Positions 1 through 6,577 of a stretch of DNA of 15,271 bases are shown in pieces (the stretch's first letter is position 1; each line of letters starts with the position of its first letter). The stretch comes from CAYFIW01 sp964500645 (lineage in GTDB: Bacteria; Chloroflexota; Dehalococcoidia; Lucifugimonadales; UBA826). Location of the stretch: contig CAZCOH010000034.1 in assembly GCA_964500645.1 (NCBI GenBank), positions 1 to 15,271 on the forward strand. The letters run 5' to 3'. The position numbers were made by a program, and so were the translations under genes. The notes under the pieces were generated by a model. The model had not been told where the DNA came from and did no database searches. It saw only the letters and a program-made list of their open reading frames with translations.

Positions 1-36
1 GAGATAGACTGGGCTGCGGTTGCCGCTTCCGGCTAA
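1..36 (+). CDS. C-terminal tail of an upstream gene (partial)
   Basis: The first reading frame of the window is open from base 1 and ends at a TAA at 34-36, giving the tail EIDWAAVAASG. A strong intrinsic terminator begins 24 bases later, which is what one expects after the last gene of a transcription unit. Only eleven residues are visible, so no family or function can be assigned. The alternative is that this is non-coding sequence with a chance open frame; the terminator placement makes a real gene end more likely. Confidence 0.5.
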   Translation, partial: EIDWAAVAASG

Positions 37-59
37 CCTAGTATTTGAAAGTTCGTAAT

Positions 60-101
60 AAAAATCCCAGTTCTGTGAATTTATATGGAAGTGGGATTTT
101 T
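60..101 (+). terminator. Rho-independent terminator
   Basis: A perfect 10-bp inverted repeat, AAAAATCCCA (60-69) against TGGGATTTTT (92-101), is extended inside by TTC/GAA (71-73 with 88-90) across one G-G mismatch. The loop is about 14 bases. The 3' arm ends in a T-run, and the 5' arm starts with an A-run, so it could stop transcription from either side. It follows the truncated gene at 1-36 and insulates the DMT permease promoter downstream. Confidence 0.82.
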
Positions 102-115
102 CTTGTGCGGAGTAT

Positions 116-143
116 TTGATAGCATTATTGATAAGGTTATAAT
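116..143 (+). promoter_or_regulatory. Sigma70-type promoter for the DMT permease
   Basis: TTGATA at 116-121 (4 of 6 to the -35 consensus) is followed after 16 bases by a perfect TATAAT at 138-143. Transcription would start near 150, about 25 bases before the TTG start codon at 175. It sits between the upstream terminator and the permease gene, exactly where a promoter is needed. It is the best promoter match I see in the window. Confidence 0.65.
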
Positions 144-174
144 TTTAAATCGAAAGGCAATATAACCAAACAAA

Positions 175-1065
175 TTGATTTCCGTTAAACCCACTCCTCT
201 CAAGTCTATTTCCCTGGTAATCATGGGATCTGCATTTGTAGCAGCATGTCTTGTATTAGCTAAAATTGTTCAAACTGACCTGCTGGGTGAACCTCTCCAT
301 CCCATTCAAGCAACTCAAGCACGTTTCTTATTTGGCTTCATAGGTCTTTTTATTTTTTACTCGGCTTTCCCAATTAGATTTACCAAGCCAGATATTAAAC
401 TTCACGTCATTAGAACGTTGTGTGGATTCAGCGCAGTTACAGTTATGTTCACGGCGGCAGCCATCATACCTGTTTCGGATGCAACCGCAATCAGTTTTTT
501 GAATCCTGTATTTGCCATGATTTTCGCATTGCCTTTGCTGGGTGAGAAAATTGGAAAATTAAGGTGGACTTCGGCGTTAATTGGTCTAGTAGGAGCCTTT
601 GTTCTTCTGCGACCTTCCGCCTCAGCTTTTGAACCCGCTGCATTACTAGCGCTAATTGCGGCTGTGGTGATGGGGTTGGAATTTATATTAATCAAAATAT
701 TGTCGACAAGAGAGCAAGTCTTACAAATTTTATTGATTAATAATGTACTGGGGTTATTGTTTTCCAGTATATCGTTACTCTTTGTATGGACTTCTCCGAC
801 GCTGATCCAATGGATTGCATTATCCGGAATTGGCTTTTTGATGCTTGGTGCCCAAATTTGTAACCTTATTGCACTAAGAGGGGCGGATGCTAGCCTGGTT
901 CTTCCCTTCTCCTTTACCACGCTAATATTTGTAACTGGCTATGATTTCATGGTATTTGCTGTGACCCCAGATCTTATTAGCTTGGTGGGTGCAATAATAA
1001 TAATATTTGGGGTCTCAACGATTATTTTACAGCAGATATCTGATGATAAAAAAACAATCAATTGA
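175..1065 (+). CDS. EamA/DMT-superfamily permease
   Basis: This is a predicted inner-membrane transporter of 296 residues, the usual length for ten-helix drug/metabolite transporters made of two EamA repeats. The first repeat carries the typical stretch around residues 100-146: VSDATAISFLNP, then LLGEKIG, then a final helix ending VLLRP. The second repeat is seen around 227-285 (ALRGADASLVLPFSF, then GAIIIIFGV). Hydrophobic segments cover nearly the whole chain. The start is TTG at 175: a stop lies in frame at 163-165, and the next candidate, ATG at 223, would cut into the first helix. An AAAGG at 153-157 is too far away (17 bases) to be a convincing ribosome site. The substrate cannot be told; family members carry amino acids, nucleosides, S-adenosylmethionine or drugs. 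It has its own promoter and is flanked by terminators, so it is probably transcribed alone. Confidence 0.88.
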   Translation: MISVKPTPLKSISLVIMGSAFVAACLVLAKIVQTDLLGEPLHPIQATQARFLFGFIGLFIFYSAFPIRFTKPDIKLHVIRTLCGFSAVTVMFTAAAIIPVSDATAISFLNPVFAMIFALPLLGEKIGKLRWTSALIGLVGAFVLLRPSASAFEPAALLALIAAVVMGLEFILIKILSTREQVLQILLINNVLGLLFSSISLLFVWTSPTLIQWIALSGIGFLMLGAQICNLIALRGADASLVLPFSFTTLIFVTGYDFMVFAVTPDLISLVGAIIIIFGVSTIILQQISDDKKTIN

Positions 1066-1082
1066 TCTTTGTTTTATCATCA
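1041..1082. terminator. Candidate bidirectional terminator between convergent genes
   Basis: TGATGATAAAA (1041-1051) is exactly complementary to TTTTATCATCA (1072-1082), an 11-bp stem. The 20-base loop is itself partly self-complementary (palindrome ATCAATTGAT at 1057-1066). It overlaps the last codons of the DMT permease and ends three bases before the stop of the convergent small membrane protein gene, so it could end both transcripts. The stem is AT-rich and lacks a classic trailing T-tract on the plus strand, hence the moderate confidence. Confidence 0.42.
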
Positions 1083-1085
1083 GAA

Positions 1086-1361
1086 TCAACCTCTAGATAT
1101 GAAAAAAAACAGTTTTTTAAAAATTGATTTTAGTCTGTTTCTAAAATATTCACCTTGTCCGAATATTGTTCCCACTATGATCAAAATCATGTAATAGAGG
1201 GGAGGGATTATAAGAAGGTAACAAATCCTGTATTTCCACGGACCTTTAATCACACCTCCTTCGAGTCCTATTATTTGCTGGAGTACAAAGGGGGCGATTT
1301 GAGTAATTAGGAGCCCTGTTACAGCAAACGTACACAGGATCAAAATCCTCTGTTTTATCAA
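1086..1361 (-). CDS. Small membrane protein resembling DUF6787
   Basis: This 91-residue protein has two hydrophobic segments, about residues 5-30 and 46-68, and a basic C-terminal tail (RNRLKSIFKKL). The pattern of the second segment, RICYLLIIPPLYYMILIIVG then TIFGQGEYF, resembles what I recall of the DUF6787 family (short membrane proteins with an LRILIIFPxYQxLLL...GxxFGQFxFF core). That match is from memory, not a search. No function is known. The start is TTG (1359-1361) because an AGGAG lies five bases upstream; no ATG gives a full first helix. It begins 36 bases after the end of the MFS carrier gene on the same strand, so the two are probably co-transcribed. It may be an accessory protein of that carrier, but nothing in the sequence proves this. 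Confidence 0.72.
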   Translation of the reverse strand: MIKQRILILCTFAVTGLLITQIAPFVLQQIIGLEGGVIKGPWKYRICYLLIIPPLYYMILIIVGTIFGQGEYFRNRLKSIFKKLFFFISRG

Positions 1362-1366
1362 ATTAG

Positions 1367-1371
1367 CTCCT
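1367..1371 (-). promoter_or_regulatory. Ribosome binding site fixing a TTG start
   Basis: CTCCT on the plus strand reads AGGAG on the minus strand, five bases before the TTG at 1361-1359. It is the main reason to accept the non-ATG start of the small membrane protein. Confidence 0.7.
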
Positions 1372-1397
1372 GAAAGTATTCGGTATGCCTAGATTTT

Positions 1398-2876
1398 TTA
1401 TTGATCAATAGGGTTTTTGACGAGAAGGTGTGCTACGGATGAACCTATTTGTACGGTTCCCACAAAAAAATATACTATTTTCATCCCTATGATGAAAAAT
1501 TCTAACAATCCACTATTTGTCTTTGCCGTGATAACTGATTCGACGTCTGTGGAATAACCCCCTGCATACATCGTAGCTGCAACTATCGCAGTAGCGACTG
1601 CGATACCGGTGATATTTCCAGCGTTTCTGGAGAGGCTAACGAGGGCGGAAGCAACCCCGTGTTTTGACTCGCTTGAACCTCTGAAGATTGTCGCATTGTT
1701 AGGAGACATAAAAATGCCGAAACCTGAACCAAAAATTATTATAGAAATAATAACGTACCAAAGTGGCGTTGAAATTCCCATGAAGCCCATCATGCACAGT
1801 CCGATACCACAAATTGCAAGGCCAGAAGTTGCAAATATCTTTCGGCCGTATCGGTCCGACAGGTTTCCTGATAGAGGACCTAGTATGACTCTAGTAACAG
1901 CGTTAGGAATCAACACATATGAAACTTGGGCAGGATTTAGCTTCAGGACCGCCTGAAGATAAAAAGGGATTAAAAATGTGAAGGCGCTACTTCCAAAAAA
2001 AGAGAAATAATTGGTACTTATCCCAACTGATAGTAGTTTATCTCTGAATAATCGCAAATCCAACATTGGACTTGAATATCGAAGTTCCCACCAAGAGAAT
2101 AAAATTAGCGTCGTTATAAACAACAGACTACCCAATAAAATATATGGATGTGCCCATCCTAGTTGACCCGTATTAGATAGAACTAATAAAAAAGTTAGGA
2201 GAACAATTGCAGATAGAGCCGCACCGACCCAGTCAAAGCTGCTTTCTTCATCGGGCGACGGTAAGGATTCAACTCTATTGAGTATAAAGAACGCAAATAT
2301 TAGGGTTATCCCAGAAAGAGGAACATTTATCCAGAAAAACCATTGCCAATTTAAATAAGTAATTAGAAGGCCAGCTATAATCGGACCGCCTACCGCACCT
2401 ACGGCAATTACGGATGCATGGGCACCCAATCCTTTGCCTCGCTCGTTTTTGGTAAATGAGGAGGTAACCATTGCTAAGCCTGTAGCCTGAGACATTGAAG
2501 CTCCTATTCCCTGGACTATTTTTAAGGAGATCATCAACATGATGGGTGATTGAAGACCAAGCGCTGTAGCGATCCAAGGTGAAGAGCCTGCTAGAAATGC
2601 CATAATTCCAAATAATGAAATCCCTAGCATATAGATTGTTCGGCGGCCGATAATGTCGGAAAGTCGGCCCATGGGCAGGAGAAGGGCACTTATTGTGAGA
2701 GATTCTCCCAGAACCACCCATTGGACTATGGTTAACGAAACACCGAAGTGTTGGGCTATTGTAGGTAATGCAACATTTATTCCAATATGGTGAAAGACCT
2801 GCATCAGAGACCCTAAACTGACGACGGAGAATACCAGCCACTTGTAGTGTGAGGATACGGGAGAGAAAGATAGCAT
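1398..2876 (-). CDS. MFS transporter, DHA2 (14-helix) type
   Basis: This 492-residue protein is a proton-linked multidrug-type carrier by family. Its length and about 14 hydrophobic segments match the EmrB/QacA (DHA2) branch. Visible motifs are NVALPTIAQHF (about 34-44), motif A GRLSDIIGRR (70-79), motif C GAVGGPIIAGLL (160-171) followed by NWQWFFWINVPLSG, and a second-half motif A, SDRYGRK (340-346). The membrane Asp normally found five residues before the Asn of NVALP in helix 1 (LDxTxVNVALP) is His29 here, so coupling or substrate may differ. I chose ATG 2876; a TTG directly upstream at 2879 is equally in frame. No Shine-Dalgarno is present, and an AT-rich -10-like stretch lies within ten bases, so the message may be leaderless or nearly so. 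The small membrane protein gene follows 36 bases downstream. The substrate is unknown. Confidence 0.9.
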   Translation of the reverse strand: MLSFSPVSSHYKWLVFSVVSLGSLMQVFHHIGINVALPTIAQHFGVSLTIVQWVVLGESLTISALLLPMGRLSDIIGRRTIYMLGISLFGIMAFLAGSSPWIATALGLQSPIMLMISLKIVQGIGASMSQATGLAMVTSSFTKNERGKGLGAHASVIAVGAVGGPIIAGLLITYLNWQWFFWINVPLSGITLIFAFFILNRVESLPSPDEESSFDWVGAALSAIVLLTFLLVLSNTGQLGWAHPYILLGSLLFITTLILFSWWELRYSSPMLDLRLFRDKLLSVGISTNYFSFFGSSAFTFLIPFYLQAVLKLNPAQVSYVLIPNAVTRVILGPLSGNLSDRYGRKIFATSGLAICGIGLCMMGFMGISTPLWYVIISIIIFGSGFGIFMSPNNATIFRGSSESKHGVASALVSLSRNAGNITGIAVATAIVAATMYAGGYSTDVESVITAKTNSGLLEFFIIGMKIVYFFVGTVQIGSSVAHLLVKNPIDQ

Positions 2877-2880
2877 CAAA

Positions 2881-2915
2881 CTATTTTATATTTTAAATGA
2901 AAAAAGTGAAATCAA
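2881..2915 (-). promoter_or_regulatory. Weak candidate promoter of the MFS carrier
   Basis: On the minus strand TTGATT (2915-2910) is followed after 19 bases by TATAAA (2890-2885). This -10-like box is only about eight bases from the ATG at 2876, which would give a very short or absent leader and fits the lack of a ribosome site. The long spacer and AT-rich background make it uncertain. Confidence 0.25.
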
Positions 2916-3017
2916 TTCTTAAGTAAGCCATTTATTTACATTTATTTGTTGATCTGTACCTATCTGATTCTAATTACAATACAATCTTGTTTTCTTAACA
3001 CTTATAAACCTCATACG

Positions 3018-3023
3018 GGTGAG
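3018..3023 (+). promoter_or_regulatory. Ribosome binding site of the GH88 gene
   Basis: GGTGAG lies five bases before the ATG at 3029 and selects this ATG, or the one immediately after it, as the start. Confidence 0.55.
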
Positions 3024-3028
3024 ACACT

Positions 3029-4126
3029 ATGATGAAAGACACACAGATAATTACAAAGATTTCACAACAGTATTCTTATTTTTTGCAAAATATTCCTGAA
3101 ACAAACGAAGTGCCACGCTTTTATTCAGAGCAAGATGGATTGTTCTTTGCCTCCCCAAACTATTGGACATGCGGGTTTCCACCTGGAAGTCTATGGTATT
3201 TGTATGAACTCACAGGCGACGACAAATGGAAGGACTCAGCAACTGTTAATACGTTAAAACTTGATGAGGCCAAAAGCCGAACAAATACCCATGATCTTGG
3301 GTTTTTGATTTTTTGTAGCTTTGGTAATGCTTACAGGATTACACAAATCGAAGAATACAAGAACGTAATTATTGAAGCTTCTGATACTTTGATAAAAAGA
3401 TTTAATCACAGAGTTGGATGCATTAGGTCATGGGATCATGGAACATGGCAGTATCCGGTGATAATTGACAATTTGATGAATTTAGAAATGTTATTTTGGG
3501 CGAGTGACGTCACTGGTAACAAAATTTATCGTGAAGTTGCTATCTCACACGCAGACTTAACCATGCAAGATCACTATAGATCCGACGGCTCTTGTTGCCA
3601 TTTAGTCGATTATGATCCAGAAAATGGCCAAATTAACGGGAAATTTACACACCAGGGATATAGTGATGAGTCCAGTTGGTCACGCGGGCAGGCCTGGGGC
3701 CTATATGGTTTTACAATGTGTTATCGCATGACCAGTGATGAGAGATATCTGCATTTTGCTGAAAAAATTGCAGCTTTTATCATTGATAGGTCGCCGGATG
3801 ATAACGTCCCATATTGGGATTATGACGCGCCGAATATTCCAAACGAACCACGAGATGCCTCGGCCGCTGCATTAATCGCATCAGCTCTCTATGAACTATC
3901 AAGTTTTGTCAGTGACAAAAAGCACACCTATGTTGAATTGGCAGATGACATACTTGAATCCTTAAATTCCAGTTCATATTTTTCAGAAATTGGAACTAAT
4001 GGGGGCTTTTTACTTATGCACAGTACTGGTAATAAACCTGCTAATAGTGAAATAGATGTCGGGATCAATTATGCCGACTACTATTATTTAGAAGCATTAA
4101 AAAGGCAGCAAGAATACAAATTTTAG
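3029..4126 (+). CDS. GH88-type unsaturated glucuronyl hydrolase
   Basis: The predicted reaction is vinyl-ether hydration and release of 4,5-unsaturated uronic acid from short oligosaccharides left by polysaccharide lyases. The protein has 365 residues, normal for the GH88/GH105 alpha/alpha-barrel group, and no signal peptide, so it acts in the cytoplasm on imported di- or oligosaccharides. NTHDLGF places Asp89 and QYPVIIDNLMNLE places Asp147, matching the two catalytic Asp of Bacillus UGL (Asp88, Asp149). SSWSRGQAWGLYGF (215-228) is a hallmark of the family, and DASAAA (276-281) follows the usual pattern. The start is the first of two adjacent ATGs, with GGTGAG five bases upstream. The gene diverges from the MFS carrier and converges on an MBL hydrolase; no polysaccharide lyase is in view. 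GH105 (rhamnogalacturonyl hydrolase) is a close alternative, but HDLGF with the two Asp fits GH88 better. Confidence 0.88.
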   Translation: MMKDTQIITKISQQYSYFLQNIPETNEVPRFYSEQDGLFFASPNYWTCGFPPGSLWYLYELTGDDKWKDSATVNTLKLDEAKSRTNTHDLGFLIFCSFGNAYRITQIEEYKNVIIEASDTLIKRFNHRVGCIRSWDHGTWQYPVIIDNLMNLEMLFWASDVTGNKIYREVAISHADLTMQDHYRSDGSCCHLVDYDPENGQINGKFTHQGYSDESSWSRGQAWGLYGFTMCYRMTSDERYLHFAEKIAAFIIDRSPDDNVPYWDYDAPNIPNEPRDASAAALIASALYELSSFVSDKKHTYVELADDILESLNSSSYFSEIGTNGGFLLMHSTGNKPANSEIDVGINYADYYYLEALKRQQEYKF

Positions 4127-4179
4127 ATATCCAGATTAAACCGTAATTTAATTTAAGATGAAGCGATTCATTCCCTTAA

Positions 4180-5058
4180 TCACCCATTTTGTGGACTCAT
4201 ATTAATACTCATGAGTTCATCCGCGAAAACAATCTCTCCATCGAAAATATTTGATAAATGACCTAGGGTTTTTGCTCTCACATCGTTTTGAGATAGATGG
4301 GGCCCTGTATGAACCAAGACCAATTTCTTAACGCCTGCTTCTTGTGCCATTAAGGCAGCCCCATCTGTTCCACACTGTCCTTGGTTTTCACCGTTGTCAT
4401 CCATGATTTCTTGTTCATCCCAACACATACAAAACATCACATCCGCGTTGTTTGCTAGGGCTGTTACCTCCTCGCAAGGCTCTGTATCCCCCGTAAAAAC
4501 TACACTTCCACTTTTAGTTTCAAATCTATAAGCCAGGCTATCTAAGTAGGGTTGAACGTGCTTAGCTTCTGCCGCATAGACTTCCCACGTTTTCCCTGTG
4601 TAAACCTTACCTGGTACTACATCTTTTGATACGACCAATGGTGGATTCCTCGGTAAGGTTCCTCCCCTATTGACATAAACTTTTTGACTTAATGGATGGT
4701 TTACTCTTGCTATCCAATCGTGTGCAAATAATCCTGTCTTCTCGTCAAGAATTCCATTTGTAATCTTTTCAGTTAAAGCTGGGCCAAAAACTTTTAAGGT
4801 TCTCTCGTTTCCTATGCTTTGATCCCACCTGCAAAGAAGAAAACATGGATAATCAATATCGTGATCAAAGTGATGATGAGTGAAAAAAAGATGATCTATG
4901 TCAGTCGGCCAAAGTCCCGCCTGAACCAGTTTGTGTGTAGCCGCAGGTCCACAATCTAACATAATTTGATTATCTTCGGTTTTTATAACAAATGAGGAAC
5001 CGAATCTTTGTGCCGTCGGGGTCGGTGTTCCCGCGCCTAATACGTATATTGAAGTCAT
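4180..5058 (-). CDS. MBL-fold metal-dependent hydrolase (tRNase Z/arylsulfatase-like), HE motif lost
   Basis: This 292-residue cytosolic protein has the metallo-beta-lactamase fold. The N-terminus is the usual VLGAGTPTP strand-turn. THHHFDH supplies His61, His63, Asp65 and His66; AKHVQPY supplies His167; VVFTGDT supplies Asp191; and LVLVHTG supplies His250. All seven expected di-zinc ligands are therefore present. The segment that reads LIHE in tRNase Z relatives is MFCMCWDE here (about 208-215), so the His-Glu pair is missing and Cys210/Cys212 stand there instead. The start is ATG 5058, with GGGATG five bases upstream; the frame stays open to a TTG at 5115, but that extension is polar, has no ribosome site and precedes the conserved fold start. 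It is a paralogue of the protein encoded at 13394-14290. The substrate is unknown: phosphodiester, sulfate ester or lactone hydrolysis are all possible. Confidence 0.85.
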   Translation of the reverse strand: MTSIYVLGAGTPTPTAQRFGSSFVIKTEDNQIMLDCGPAATHKLVQAGLWPTDIDHLFFTHHHFDHDIDYPCFLLCRWDQSIGNERTLKVFGPALTEKITNGILDEKTGLFAHDWIARVNHPLSQKVYVNRGGTLPRNPPLVVSKDVVPGKVYTGKTWEVYAAEAKHVQPYLDSLAYRFETKSGSVVFTGDTEPCEEVTALANNADVMFCMCWDEQEIMDDNGENQGQCGTDGAALMAQEAGVKKLVLVHTGPHLSQNDVRAKTLGHLSNIFDGEIVFADELMSINMSPQNG

Positions 5059-5063
5059 GTTAA

Positions 5064-5069
5064 CATCCC
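5064..5069 (-). promoter_or_regulatory. Ribosome binding site that decides the MBL start
   Basis: Read on the minus strand this is GGGATG, five bases before the ATG at 5058. It favours that ATG over the TTG at 5115, which has no comparable sequence in front of it. Confidence 0.45.
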
Positions 5070-5225
5070 AAATTATTGAATTACGATACGTCTTACCTGA
5101 ATTGTATATATTCAACAGTTACTTTTAATACTCGAGGAACAACACTGTTATTATTTTCCGGTACTGGAGTCTTTGTAAGTGTATCCAATCCCGTCTGAAC
5201 AGTTAAATACCAATGCTTTTAATTA

Positions 5226-6434
5226 ATGAATAAAGATAATTTACCCCCAGTTCCCCTGATAGTAACTAGCTTAGGGGTTGCAGCTGCATTACTTGGTGAT
5301 GCGATGTTATATGTGGTCATGCCATCCCGACCTGAATTCTGGGCATTAACAATTTTCCAGGTGGGAATTTTGTTATCTGCAAATCGATTCGTCAGATTTT
5401 TCACTAATCCTTTAAGTTCATACATTGTGAATAAATTTGGAGTTTACAGACCGTTTAAGCTGACTCTGATTGGTTCCTTGGGTGTTCTAGCAATGTACGC
5501 ACTTTCCACTAGTTTCATAGTTTTATTGTTGGCTAGACTTTTATGGGGAGCCTGTTGGTCTGTGCTGAGATTAGTATCACAGTGGATAGCATCAGATGTT
5601 AGTAATGAAGGAAACGTAGGCTTATATCTAGCCACTAATGCTTCCCTCATAAGGATAGGGTCCATAGGAGGAGCTGTGTTTGGCGGGTTGCTTTCCGATT
5701 ATCTCGGGTATCGAATGACATTTTTGATATTTGGTGTTTTTACGTTGCTCAGCTGGTTTTGCTGGTTGAAATACTCTCGTTACGGCTCATCAAATGTCAG
5801 CACTAACTCAAATGAAGGTAATCGTAATTTCTTGTCCCTATTAAAAGACTCAGAAGTGTTTTTACTAGGTATTAGTGGCCTCACGGTGGGGATAGTTATT
5901 TCTGGATTAATGTCGGCAAGTTTAGGACACTTCATCAGGGCCAAATTTGGTGTCGAGTTTGACCTATTAATGTTTACTGTAACAGTCACGGGCCTTACGG
6001 GTATCTTACTTGGGTTTCGGAGTCTGGCTGAGGTTGGTGTTGGTCCTTTTGGAGGTTATATATCTGATAGATATGGTAGGTTAAAAGTTTTAATTTTTTC
6101 CGTGGCTATTACTTCGATAGGGTTGTTGTTGCTAGGAATGAGCGACAGTCCGGAGTTTATTACCGTTATGCTTTTACTGGTTTTTGTTGGAGGGGTTTTA
6201 TTAACAGTCCAGCTTTTACCTTTGGTTAGTTTAATAGCAGAGAAACATTCTCGTTCTGAGGTATTCTCGGTCTATAACACTTTCCAAGACTTTGGTTCTG
6301 CTTTGGGGCCCTTCATCGGACTTTCCCTTATTAGCGCCGCTTATCTGCCCTATCTATTTCAGGCATGTTCCTTATTATTAATTGCTCTTGTTTTGGTCCT
6401 TATTTTCAAATTTAAGCGCCATTTTCAAACGTAA
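5226..6434 (+). CDS. MFS transporter, 12-helix type
   Basis: This 402-residue membrane carrier has the length and about twelve hydrophobic segments of the DHA1-like MFS group. The loop 2-3 motif A is degenerate (NPLSSYIVNKFGVYRPF, 61-77), while the loop 8-9 copy is intact, GGYISDRYGR (276-285). Helix 4 reads LLARLLWGACWSVLRL, and helix 5 carries a Gly-rich RIGSIGGAVFGGLL stretch. A polar loop at about 184-204 (SRYGSSN to NEGNR) separates the two halves. The start ATG lacks any Shine-Dalgarno; the upstream 20 bases are AT-rich, and no good promoter box stands out. The gene diverges from the first MBL gene and sits 143 bases before the next MFS gene on the same strand. The substrate is unknown; both sugar-type uptake and drug-type efflux are possible. 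Confidence 0.88.
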   Translation: MNKDNLPPVPLIVTSLGVAAALLGDAMLYVVMPSRPEFWALTIFQVGILLSANRFVRFFTNPLSSYIVNKFGVYRPFKLTLIGSLGVLAMYALSTSFIVLLLARLLWGACWSVLRLVSQWIASDVSNEGNVGLYLATNASLIRIGSIGGAVFGGLLSDYLGYRMTFLIFGVFTLLSWFCWLKYSRYGSSNVSTNSNEGNRNFLSLLKDSEVFLLGISGLTVGIVISGLMSASLGHFIRAKFGVEFDLLMFTVTVTGLTGILLGFRSLAEVGVGPFGGYISDRYGRLKVLIFSVAITSIGLLLLGMSDSPEFITVMLLLVFVGGVLLTVQLLPLVSLIAEKHSRSEVFSVYNTFQDFGSALGPFIGLSLISAAYLPYLFQACSLLLIALVLVLIFKFKRHFQT

Positions 6435-6577
6435 ATAAATACTTAAGACGGTTGTATGGAGTTTCATGATTCCCTTATCTATACTTCCTTCATGGTTCCC
6501 CAAAAATGATTCTATAAATTATTCGATAGTGCGTTATTGATAAAGAAATAGTTAACAGAACTCAAAAGACTTTTCCC

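Noticed and set aside
402..920. Long open frame on the minus strand inside the DMT permease gene
   Set aside because: It is fully antisense to a well-supported membrane protein gene, and its translation shows no recognisable motif.
1399..1410. 12-bp palindrome TATTGATCAATA at the stop of the first MFS gene
   Set aside because: It has no room for a loop beyond a few bases and no T-run, and it is partly coding; chance is likely in AT-rich DNA.
2275..2841. 188-codon open frame on the same strand as the first MFS carrier, in another frame
   Set aside because: It lies wholly within the MFS gene, whose translation carries all expected motifs; the alternative product looks like a shifted reading.
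4135..4152. ATTAAA/TTTAAT hairpin after the GH88 gene as a terminator
   Set aside because: The six-base stem is made only of A and T and would be too weak to terminate on its own.
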